DNA of 5,430 nucleotides. It comes from Alphaproteobacteria bacterium HGW-Alphaproteobacteria-13 (GTDB lineage: Bacteria > Pseudomonadota > Alphaproteobacteria > Sphingomonadales > Sphingomonadaceae). Positions 1 through 5,430 of the stretch are shown in pieces. The position numbers and the translations under genes were made by a program. The stretch's first letter is position 1, and every line of letters starts with the position of its first letter. The notes below the pieces were generated by a model that saw nothing but the letters and a program-made list of their open reading frames with translations, did no database searches and was not told the origin of the DNA. The stretch spans positions 1-5,430 of the forward strand of contig PHEM01000392.1 in the NCBI GenBank assembly GCA_002842935.1, in the 5' to 3' direction.

Positions 1-66
1 CGCGAACAGGGCGGTGGCCATCATCAGGGACGCGGCGACGGCACCGGAAAAGCGACGGCTGAACAT
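1..66 (-). CDS. N-terminus of a secreted protein (signal peptide), truncated by the window edge
   Basis: Reading leftward from the ATG at 66-64 gives 22 residues beginning MFSRRFSGAVAASLMMATAL. This has the shape of a Sec signal peptide: a short basic n-region (SRR) followed by an uninterrupted hydrophobic Ala/Leu/Met stretch that runs off the window. An in-frame ATG at 87-85 would add seven residues (MCGDRLF), but starting at 66 gives the more typical signal peptide. No strong ribosome binding site is visible for either start; a GGGGAT lies about 10 bases upstream of the 66 start. The gene lies 175 bp downstream of the GGDEF-EAL gene in the same orientation. The mature protein is outside the window, so no function can be given. 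The call rests only on the signal-peptide shape and the open frame. Confidence 0.45.
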   Translation of the reverse strand, partial: MFSRRFSGAVAASLMMATALFA

Positions 67-241
67 GAAAAGGCGATCCCCGCACATACATGGGCTTGTC
101 TTCAAGCGTTGGACGGCCCTTGCCACAGCATCCGCGCGCCACCACACCGCCGTGCGACGAATGGCGCCGATGATGCGGTGGATGGGGCAGCTATTTGTTA
201 ACCCTTGCGGTTCGCCGCGCGTCGGTCTCCGTTCGTCGCCG
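67..241. other. Intergenic gap between the signal-peptide gene and the GGDEF-EAL gene
   Basis: No coding frame with protein-like composition is seen here. The gap holds one short perfect inverted repeat, GCTTG-tctt-CAAGC at 94-107, which lies 27 bases upstream of the probable start of the leftward gene and could be an operator half-site pair or chance. It also holds a GTTAAC palindrome near 197-202 in a short AT-rich patch (ATTTGTTAACCC), the least GC-rich stretch of the gap. There is no stem-loop followed by a T-run on the minus strand, so no canonical terminator can be called for the GGDEF-EAL gene. Confidence 0.4.
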
Positions 242-2596
242 TCAGCTGGCGATGGCCAGCGAATCGTCGGGCCGCCGGAACAGCGCGAGCACATCGTGGG
301 CAGGCATGGGGCGGCCGTAATAATAGCCCTGGATGTTGCTGCACCCCAGCGCGCGGAGCGTATCGACCTCGACTTCCGTTTCCGCCCCTTCGGCGGTGGT
401 CGACATGCCCAGGCTGTCGGCCAGCGCGACGACGGCGCGGATGATCGCGATCGATTCGATATTGCCCTTCGCGGCGCCCGCGACGAAGCTGCGGTCGACC
501 TTGATCGTCGAGAATTGCGTCTTGCGCAGATAGCCGAGCGAGGAATAGCCGGTGCCGAAATCGTCGAGCGACAGGCGGATGCCGAGCGCGATGAGCTGGT
601 CGAGAAGCTGCGCCGCGCCGCCGCCGTCGCGCAGGAAGACGCTTTCCGTGACCTCGATCTCCAGCCGCTGCGGCGGCAGGCCGCTCTGCGCGAGCGCGGA
701 GACGACGACCGAGGCAAAGCTGGGATCGGTCAGCTGTTCGGCCGACACGTTGATCGCGACCTTCAGGTTCGACGGCCAGCGCATCGCCTCCGTACAGGCC
801 GTGCGCAGCACCCATTCGCCGATCGGCGAGATCAGGCGGCTGTCCTCGGCCAGCGGAATGAAACGGCCGGGCGAGACATGGCCCAGCTTCTGGCTGTGCC
901 AGCGGATCAGCGCCTCGAACCCGTTGAGGATGCCGTCGGCGGCCGTCACCACGGGCTGGAAGAACAGCTCGAACTCGCGGCGTTCCAGCGCGCCGCGCAG
1001 TTCCTGTTCCATCACCCGGCGCTCCTCCGCCTGTGCGTGGAGCGAGGCGACATAGGGGGCGACGATGTTGCCGCCCCTGTCCTTGGATTTATAGAGCGCC
1101 AGGTCGGCGTTGCGCGTCAGCGTCTCGACCGTCGCGCCGTCGCGCGGGCCGATCGCATAGCCGATGCTGGCGCCGACGAACAGCTGATGGTTGTCGACGA
1201 CATAGGGGCGGTTGACGTCCGCGATGATCCGCTGCGCCAGCTCTTCGGCCGCGGCCGGGGAGGGGACATTGTGAAGCACGACCGCGAATTCGTCGCCGCC
1301 CAGCCGGCCGCAGGTCATGCCCGGCTCCAGCATGCTCTTGAGCCGCGCCGCGACCTGCGCGAGCAGCTTGTCGCCGACGGGATGGCCGAGCGTGTCGTTG
1401 ACGGCCTTGAAGCGGTCGAGATCGATCATCAGCATCGCGCAGCGCGCGTTGGCGCTTTGGGCATGTTCGAGCGCGCGGGCCAGATCCTCGTTGAGGCTGA
1501 GGCGGTTGGGCAGGCCGGTCAGATTGTCGAAACGCGCCATGCGGGCGATCTGTTCGGCGGTGGCGCGCTGTTCGGTGACGTCGGAACCGACACCGCGAAA
1601 GCCCAGGAACTTGCCCGTCTCGTCAAGGCGAGGGGAGGCCGAAAGCTCCCACCAGCGCTGCTTGCCGTCGATGGTGATCGGGATGACCAGATTGGAAAAG
1701 CTCTCGCGCCGCTTCATCCGTTCGGCCATGTCGTGCAGATTCGCCGGGAATTGCCCCGACTCCCACGCATCGCCCGACAGCGCCTGGAGCAGCGGGACGC
1801 CGTCCAGATCCTCGGCCGCGACGCCCAGCGCAAAGGCGAGGCGCGGCGAGATATGGACGAGCCGGCGGCTCCTGTCGGTCTGCCACAGCCAGTCGGCGGA
1901 GGTTTCTTCGAACTCGCGCAGCAGCAGGCTGACCGTCTCGCTCTTTTCGTGGAGCGTCTCCTCGGCGCGGCGGAAGCGGATGTGCGTCTGCGCGAAACGC
2001 AGGCAGAAAAAACACAGCAGCACGGCGGCGACCAGCGCGACGACCGCCAGTTGCGGCGCCCCGGCCAGCGCCAGCGCGGCGGCCGCCGACAGGCTGACGG
2101 GGACGATGTAAAGCGCGCAGGCCAGCGGGACGCTGTGCGCCAGCATCGCCGTCGTCAGCATCATCAGCAGCGCGATCGTCCACAATGCCAGCACGACCTC
2201 CAGCGGCGGCGACAGGCCGTGCAGCCAGAAGGGAACCGACCAGATCAGCGCCGAATAGCCCGCATGGTGATGGCACAGCCGATAGTCGGCGATGTGGGAA
2301 GTCTTGGGATCGCCCAGTTCGCGTCCGGCAAAGACATGGCGCGACCAGATCGCGAACAGCAACGCCGCTATCAGCCAGGCGCATATCAGGGACGCGGGAA
2401 CTGTCGGGACCAGTGTCGCGGCAACGACCACCGCCATGCCCGCGCTCACCGTCAGGCGCAACTGTCCCTTGCCGCGAAGCGGTGTGAGCTGGAGCTGTCG
2501 GATATTGCCGATTCGCGCAGGTCCCGAACCCAGCCCCAGCAGGATTCGGGCGGAAATATCCTCGGCCATCACTTGATCGGTCAGCAGGCTTTTCAC
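242..2596 (-). CDS. Membrane-bound PAS-GGDEF-EAL protein (diguanylate cyclase / c-di-GMP phosphodiesterase)
   Basis: This 784-residue protein should make c-di-GMP from two GTP (GGDEF) and hydrolyse it to pGpG (EAL) at the cytoplasmic face of the inner membrane. Seen in order: about six hydrophobic helices (residues ~47-68, 69-89, 114-128, 132-152, 155-179, 182-201), a charged linker (203-230), a PAS-type sensor (~230-345, ending GFRGVGSDVTEQ), GGDEF (~350-515) and EAL (~520-776). The cyclase has IDLDRFK (391-397), ND..GH (400-405) and an exact GGDEF (433-437). The usual RxxD inhibitory site is absent (EPGM at 424-427). The phosphodiesterase is complete by motif: EALIRW (561-566), NVS (616-618), EVTES (648-652), DDFGTGYSS (678-686), KVD (699-701), E736 and QGYYYGRP (756-763). 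The start is GTG at 2596; an in-frame TAA three codons upstream rules out anything longer. AAGCAGG lies four bases ahead of this GTG. GTG at codon 9 and ATG at codon 10 (2569) are alternatives without a clear binding site. The N-terminal membrane region matches no MASE or MHYT domain that I recognise. Both domains look active; net direction cannot be read from sequence. Confidence 0.95.
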   Translation of the reverse strand: MKSLLTDQVMAEDISARILLGLGSGPARIGNIRQLQLTPLRGKGQLRLTVSAGMAVVVAATLVPTVPASLICAWLIAALLFAIWSRHVFAGRELGDPKTSHIADYRLCHHHAGYSALIWSVPFWLHGLSPPLEVVLALWTIALLMMLTTAMLAHSVPLACALYIVPVSLSAAAALALAGAPQLAVVALVAAVLLCFFCLRFAQTHIRFRRAEETLHEKSETVSLLLREFEETSADWLWQTDRSRRLVHISPRLAFALGVAAEDLDGVPLLQALSGDAWESGQFPANLHDMAERMKRRESFSNLVIPITIDGKQRWWELSASPRLDETGKFLGFRGVGSDVTEQRATAEQIARMARFDNLTGLPNRLSLNEDLARALEHAQSANARCAMLMIDLDRFKAVNDTLGHPVGDKLLAQVAARLKSMLEPGMTCGRLGGDEFAVVLHNVPSPAAAEELAQRIIADVNRPYVVDNHQLFVGASIGYAIGPRDGATVETLTRNADLALYKSKDRGGNIVAPYVASLHAQAEERRVMEQELRGALERREFELFFQPVVTAADGILNGFEALIRWHSQKLGHVSPGRFIPLAEDSRLISPIGEWVLRTACTEAMRWPSNLKVAINVSAEQLTDPSFASVVVSALAQSGLPPQRLEIEVTESVFLRDGGGAAQLLDQLIALGIRLSLDDFGTGYSSLGYLRKTQFSTIKVDRSFVAGAAKGNIESIAIIRAVVALADSLGMSTTAEGAETEVEVDTLRALGCSNIQGYYYGRPMPAHDVLALFRRPDDSLAIAS

Positions 2597-2608
2597 ACCG
2601 CCTGCTTA

Positions 2609-2642
2609 GCGCCGATGCGTTACTTGAAGGTAACTGCGGCGC
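2609..2642 (-). promoter_or_regulatory. Imperfect hairpin / near-palindrome upstream of the GGDEF-EAL gene
   Basis: An outer 6-bp stem GCGCCG (2609-2614) with CGGCGC (2637-2642) encloses an inner 5-bp stem GTTAC (2619-2623) with GTAAC (2630-2634). They are separated by an asymmetric internal loop and closed by a six-base loop. The structure starts 12 bases before the GTG start. It could be an RNA hairpin near the ribosome binding site, or, as DNA, a dyad operator (GTTAC-N6-GTAAC) of the kind bound by dimeric repressors. No T-run follows on the minus strand, so it is not a canonical intrinsic terminator. The pairing is seen; any function is inference. Confidence 0.3.
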
Positions 2643-2655
2643 CCCTGCGAAGCAT

Positions 2656-2678
2656 TTCTGTTCCTCGCCGGGACAGAA
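2656..2678 (-). terminator. Weak stem-loop just after the FAAL stop codon
   Basis: On the minus strand, TTCTGTCC (2678-2671) pairs with GGAACAGAA (2664-2656) with one bulged A, leaving a six-base loop. It begins 8 bases past the FAAL stop codon (2689-2687), the usual place for a 3'-end structure. No U-tract follows, so it may be a transcript-stabilising hairpin, a weak or Rho-assisted terminator, or chance. If it does not terminate, FAAL and the GGDEF-EAL gene could share a transcript across the 90-bp gap. Confidence 0.28.
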
Positions 2679-2686
2679 CGGCCGCG

Positions 2687-4224
2687 TCAGGCGGCGATGG
2701 CGAGGGGCTGGATCTCGCCCGCCAGATATTGCGCGCGCGCTTTCGACCGGCTGAGCTTGCCCGAACTGGTGCGCGGCAGCGTGCGCGGCGGGATCAGCTC
2801 GACCAGGCAGTTCATGCCGGTGATCGCGCGCACGCGGTCGCGAATCGCCTCGCGCAGCGCGGCGCGCTCGCTATCGTCGCTGGTGCGGCACTGGACCAGC
2901 ACGGCGGGCGGATGTCCTGCGGCCAGTGATTCTTGCCGTTGATGATGATCATGTCCTTGGCGCGCCCGACGACATAGATATAGCCGTCCGACAAATAGCC
3001 CATGTCGCCGGTGTCGAGCCAGCCGTCCTGCATGCAGGCCTCGGTCGCCTCGGGATCGCGGTAATATCCGGTCATCAGCGAGGGACCCGTGCACCAGACC
3101 TTGCCGACCGTCTGGTCGGGCAGGACGTTGCCGTTCTCGTCGCGGACCTCGATCGTCATGTCCTTCACCGCGCGGCCGCAATTGACGATCGCGCGATAGC
3201 GCGTCGGCCGGTCCGCGTCGCTCGCGGCGCCCGACAGCTCGGTCTCCTCGACCAGCTCGACGACGATGCCTTCGCCCGGCGGCATGATGCTGACCGCCAG
3301 CGTCGCTTCGGCCAGGCCATAGCTGGGCAGGAAGGCGCTCGCCTGAAAGCCCGCGTCGGCGAAGGCGTCGACGAAGCTTTGCATCACGTCGGGGCGGATC
3401 ATGTCGGCGCCGTTGCCCGCGACGCGCCAGCGCGACAGGTCGAACCGGTCGGCGACCTGGCTCTGGCTGGAGATGCGGCGCGCGCAGATGTCATAGCCGA
3501 AGGTCGGCGAATAGCTGAGCGTGGTCCCTTCGTTGCGGCTGATCAGGTCCAGCCAGGCGAGCGGGCGGCGCGCGAAATCCTCTGTCTTCAGATAATCGAC
3601 CGACACCTGGTTGGCGACGGGCGACAGGAGGCAGCCGACAAGGCCCATGTCGTGATACCAGGGCAGCCACGATATGCAGCGGTCGCTGTCCTGAAGCTCC
3701 ATGCCGTGCGAATGCGCCGACAGATTGTTGAGCAGCGCGGCGTGCGTGACCGCGACGCCGTGCGGAAAGCGCGTCGACCCGCTGCTGTATTGCAGATAGC
3801 AGGTCTGGTCCGGCTGTTGTTCGGGCAGGCCGGCGACGGGCGCGGCGCGGCCTGCGAACTCGCTCCAGTCGATCGGCTCGACGCCTTGCGCTTCCGCCGC
3901 CTCGATCGCCATCGCGGCGATTTCGGGCGGAAAGAACAGCATCCGGGGATCGCAGCTCGACAGCTGGACGACAAGCTGCCCGACATAGGAATCGCGCCCG
4001 CCGAAGCTGGTCGGCAGCGGCAGCGGCACGGGCCACGCGCCAGCATAGATGGTGCCGAAGAACAGCGCCGCGAACTCGGCGCCCGTCTCCGCGATCAGCG
4101 CGATGCGGTCGCCGGGCCGCACCCCCGCCGCGATCAGGCGATAGGCGGCGGAAAGCGCGTCCGCCTTCAGCTCGGAATAGGGATAGGCGCGCACCAGCTT
4201 GCCGCGCGGATCGTGGAAATTCAG
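2687..4224 (-). pseudogene. Fatty acyl-AMP ligase (FAAL), N-terminally truncated and frameshifted by an internal deletion
   Basis: FAALs activate fatty acids as acyl-adenylates for transfer to an acyl carrier protein or PKS/NRPS, not to CoA. The first FAAL-specific residue (Leu, 4224-4222) starts a 438-residue stretch. It contains the P-loop-like YLQYSSGSTRFPHGV (143-157), WYHDMGLVG (189-197), SYGLAE (301-306), LDTGD (403-407) and GRAKDMIIINGKNHWPQDI (420-438). The C-terminal lobe resumes in another frame at 2908 with PAVLVQCR and ends, after PRTSSGK carrying the family's catalytic lysine, at the stop 2687-2689. Relative to the family, roughly 25-30 residues after WPQDIE are missing, and the frame slips by two bases (2909-2910). 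The original frame continues as non-homologous residues to a stop near 2812. About 30 N-terminal residues and the start codon are also missing; upstream sequence is a beta-CASP fragment joined in frame. As written it cannot make a full enzyme, because the lysine lobe is out of frame. Residue style (RGLNFHDPRGKL, PLPLPTSFGGRD) resembles sphingomonad FAALs as I recall them. Family assignment is firm. Whether the damage is biological or an assembly error is open. Confidence 0.85.
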
Positions 4225-4389
4225 CCCGCGCGTGCCGGCCGCCTGGTAGCCCGACAGCACGATGCTGTTCTTCGCGTCCGGTAGCCGGCGCGCCAGGTGG
4301 TGCAGCACGCGTCCCCCCGTCGCCATGCCGGACGCGGACACGATGATGCACGGGAGACCGGCGTCGTGGATCGCCTTCGACTCCTCGAC
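4225..4389 (-). CDS. Fragment of a beta-CASP metallo-beta-lactamase-fold RNase-type protein, fused in frame to FAAL
   Basis: About 55 residues read VEESKAIHDAGLPCIIVSAS, then GMATGGRVLHHLARRLPD, then SIVLSGYQAAGTRG. This is the characteristic stretch of beta-CASP nucleases: the ESKA lead-in, the SGM..GGR.LHHL motif, and the I-V/L-x-GYQ-A-GT-RG segment near the end of the beta-CASP insert. Full proteins are about 450 residues, with the HxHxDH metal site and the rest of the beta-CASP domain upstream. None of that is here, so the fragment cannot be active. It has no start of its own. The frame stays open upstream only because it runs antisense to the plus-strand gene; the nearest ATG is internal (4326-4324). 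The right end merges into FAAL at AAGTRG (4242-4225), which both families could contribute. The left end meets a plus-strand coding piece at about 4381-4389. Family call is confident, origin unknown. Confidence 0.72.
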
Positions 4390-5025
4390 GTCGTGCGCTT
4401 CTACATCCAGGAGCGCGACGCGGACGTGCGGCGCGCGGCGGTGCGGGCCATCGTGTCCGTCCCGACCGACGAGGGGCTGCGCGACATCCAGGTGCAGAAC
4501 CACCCGAAGTTCAAGAAGATCTACGAGGTCTCGAGCCCGCCGATCGTCTTCGATCCCGGCCAGGAGGTGGTCGTTCAGGACATCGACATCACCGTCGACC
4601 TGAACGCCGGCGCCTTCAACGTCTTCGACGTGCTGCAGCGCGGCTACGACCTCGTGCGCCGCAAGACCGGCGAGGACCTCGGCGGGCTCATCGCCTTCTG
4701 GGCGACCGGGACCGACACGACCGACACCTTCTACTGCTCGAAGCTCCTCTACGACGAGGGCGTCTGCACCGACCTCAGCACCGTCAGCGTGCAGGGCAAG
4801 GAGAGCGACCGCGACGAGTACGACGACATGGTGATCCTGCGCGAGCTCTTCCGCTTCGCCGTCGATCGCCTCAGCGTCCACGACCACCCGGGCGGCGAGG
4901 TCGACGGGACCCGCGACATCCCGGCGCGCGCGTGGATGGAGGGGCTCGCGACCTTCTTCGCCGACGACGTGCTGTCGACCCGGTTCTTCGTCGACAGCCG
5001 CCCGTACGGGGTCTACCTCGTCAGC
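4381..5025 (+). CDS. Fragment of a putative secreted metallopeptidase-like protein with degenerate HExxH
   Basis: The frame beginning at 4381 is open to the window end. Its first 215 codons have extreme GC3 (3 end in A or T), typical of real coding DNA from a very GC-rich genome. The residues are LLDVVRFYIQERDADVRRAA, then a beta-rich section, NAGAFNVFDVLQRGYDLVRR (75-94), GKESDRDEYDDMVILRELFR (139-158), DHPGG (168-172) and AWMEGLATFF (184-193). Order and spacing resemble, from memory, large myxobacterial secreted or lipoprotein-like proteins. In those, NAAFN..D is followed by LHEFGH with its partner glutamate in SEG about 30 residues on. Here both expected histidines are arginines (R154 and R158, CGC), while E155 and E187 are kept, so zinc binding as in gluzincins is unlikely. 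No start, signal peptide or natural C-terminus is present; at 5026 the frame continues as a different enzyme. Family name and phylum are tentative; that it is real plus-strand coding sequence is well supported. Confidence 0.5.
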
Positions 5026-5430
5026 GATCTCGAGGGCGCCGAGCGGGCGGTCTTCCTCGCCAGCGGGATGGCTGCCACCGCGATGGCCCACCTCGCGGTG
5101 CTTCGGCCGGGCGATCACTTCGTGTCGTCGCGGTGGATCTACGGCGGCACCCGGCAGCTCTTCGATGTCGAGTTCGCACGCCATGGCATCGGCGTCACCT
5201 ACGTCGATCCCGCCAACCATCGGGAATGGCGCAAGGCGATCAAGGACAACACCCGCGCCATGTTCCTTGAGGCGGTGACCAATCCGCTGATGCGGGTGGT
5301 GGATGTCCCCGCTGTCGCCAAGGTGACTCACGACCGCGGTCTTGCTCTGCTGGTCGACGCCACTTTCGCGTCGCCGATCAACTTCCGGCCACTCGAGCAC
5401 GGCGCCGATCTGGTGATCACCGGCCCGCAG
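5026..5430 (+). CDS. Middle part of a Cys/Met-metabolism PLP-dependent enzyme (transsulfuration / sulfhydrylase family)
   Basis: 135 residues match the large PLP domain of the family containing O-acetyl/O-succinylhomoserine sulfhydrylase, cystathionine gamma-synthase and methionine gamma-lyase. Visible motifs, numbered from 5026, are LEGAERAVFLASGM (2-15, cofactor-phosphate region), LRPGDHFV (26-33), YGGT (39-42), EAVTNPLMRVVDV (82-94, substrate-side Asn) and LVDATFASP (109-117, with D111 contacting the pyridine nitrogen), then HGADLVIT (125-132). The Schiff-base lysine (S-x-T-K) should follow at once, but the last three codons in the window read GPQ. The lysine would fall just outside, so activity cannot be judged. 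The usual first ~80 residues are replaced in frame by the metallopeptidase-like fragment. Codon use differs sharply from that fragment: 21 of 135 codons end in A or T. The exact substrate cannot be decided from this part; the FASP..FRPLEHGAD style favours a sulfhydrylase. Confidence 0.8.

Noticed and set aside
14..2929. A 971-codon open frame on the plus strand
   Set aside because: It lies antisense to the intact GGDEF-EAL gene and the FAAL tail. Its product is rich in Arg, Gln, Asp, Ala and Gly with no motif, as expected for the mirror frame of high-GC coding DNA.
2926..4284. A 452-codon plus-strand frame opposite the FAAL
   Set aside because: Mirror frame of the FAAL with Arg/Ala/Asp-rich composition and no recognisable motif.
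4216..4389. A genuine beta-CASP-FAAL fusion enzyme as a new system
   Set aside because: Both partners are truncated mid-domain, the nuclease metal site is absent, the FAAL lysine lobe is out of frame, and the join lies in a shared short motif. An artefact or debris is more likely.
4932..5270. A 112-codon plus-strand frame beginning MDGGARDLL
   Set aside because: It overlaps the supported frame in another phase and is Arg-rich with no motif.
4390..5400. Minus-strand extension of the FAAL/beta-CASP frame to an ATG at 5400
   Set aside because: Upstream of the VEESKA motif the translation is low-complexity (V, E, D, A, H, R) and antisense to well-supported plus-strand coding sequence. Only 2687-4389 carries recognisable domains.
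4381..5430. A genuine metallopeptidase-sulfhydrylase fusion protein
   Set aside because: The codon-usage step at 5026 and loss of the N-terminal part of the PLP enzyme argue for joined fragments rather than a real fusion.
1..5430. tRNA, rRNA, CRISPR arrays, insertion sequences, transposase genes or att sites
   Set aside because: No repeated spacers, cloverleaf-like sequence, transposase motifs or terminal inverted repeats were seen. The joins have no mobile-element signature such as target-site duplications.

Overview
The window looks like several unrelated pieces of DNA joined together. About 4.2 kb on the minus strand reads as a coherent alphaproteobacterial segment, most like Sphingomonadales. 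This assignment rests on high GC, frequent TAT and GAT codons, and resemblance to sphingomonad proteins recalled from memory; no database was searched. The last 1.2 kb holds fragments of at least three other genes, some on the opposite strand, joined at short shared motifs and without complete ends.

Region by region: 1-66 is the start of a minus-strand gene with a signal peptide. 67-241 is a non-coding gap. 242-2596 (minus) is an intact 784-residue membrane PAS-GGDEF-EAL protein that should make and/or break down cyclic di-GMP. 2597-2686 is a 90-bp gap with two imperfect hairpins. 2687-4224 (minus) is a fatty acyl-AMP ligase (FAAL) that has lost its N-terminus and, by an out-of-frame deletion near 2910, the linker between its adenylate-binding core and its C-terminal lobe. 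4225-4389 (minus) is a scrap of a beta-CASP metallo-beta-lactamase-fold nuclease, in frame with the FAAL through a shared AAGTRG motif. From about 4381 the coding strand flips. 4381-5025 (plus) resembles a secreted metallopeptidase-like protein of myxobacterial type with a degenerate HExxH. 5026-5430 (plus) continues in the same frame as the middle of a Cys/Met-metabolism PLP enzyme.

The strongest internal evidence for a join is at 5026. Only 3 of 215 codons end in A or T before it, against 21 of 135 after it, and this is the point where the protein family changes. The simplest reading is a chimeric contig or other artificial joining. Real rearrangement by microhomology is possible but would have to explain at least four joins in 2.5 kb. 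I found no convincing new biological system. The only intact gene is the GGDEF-EAL protein. Its own interest is an unassigned six-helix membrane input region and a missing product-inhibition site.

In a sphingomonad the FAAL and the cyclic di-GMP enzyme would lie in tandem, FAAL upstream, 90 bp apart. Any functional link between them is only suggested by proximity.
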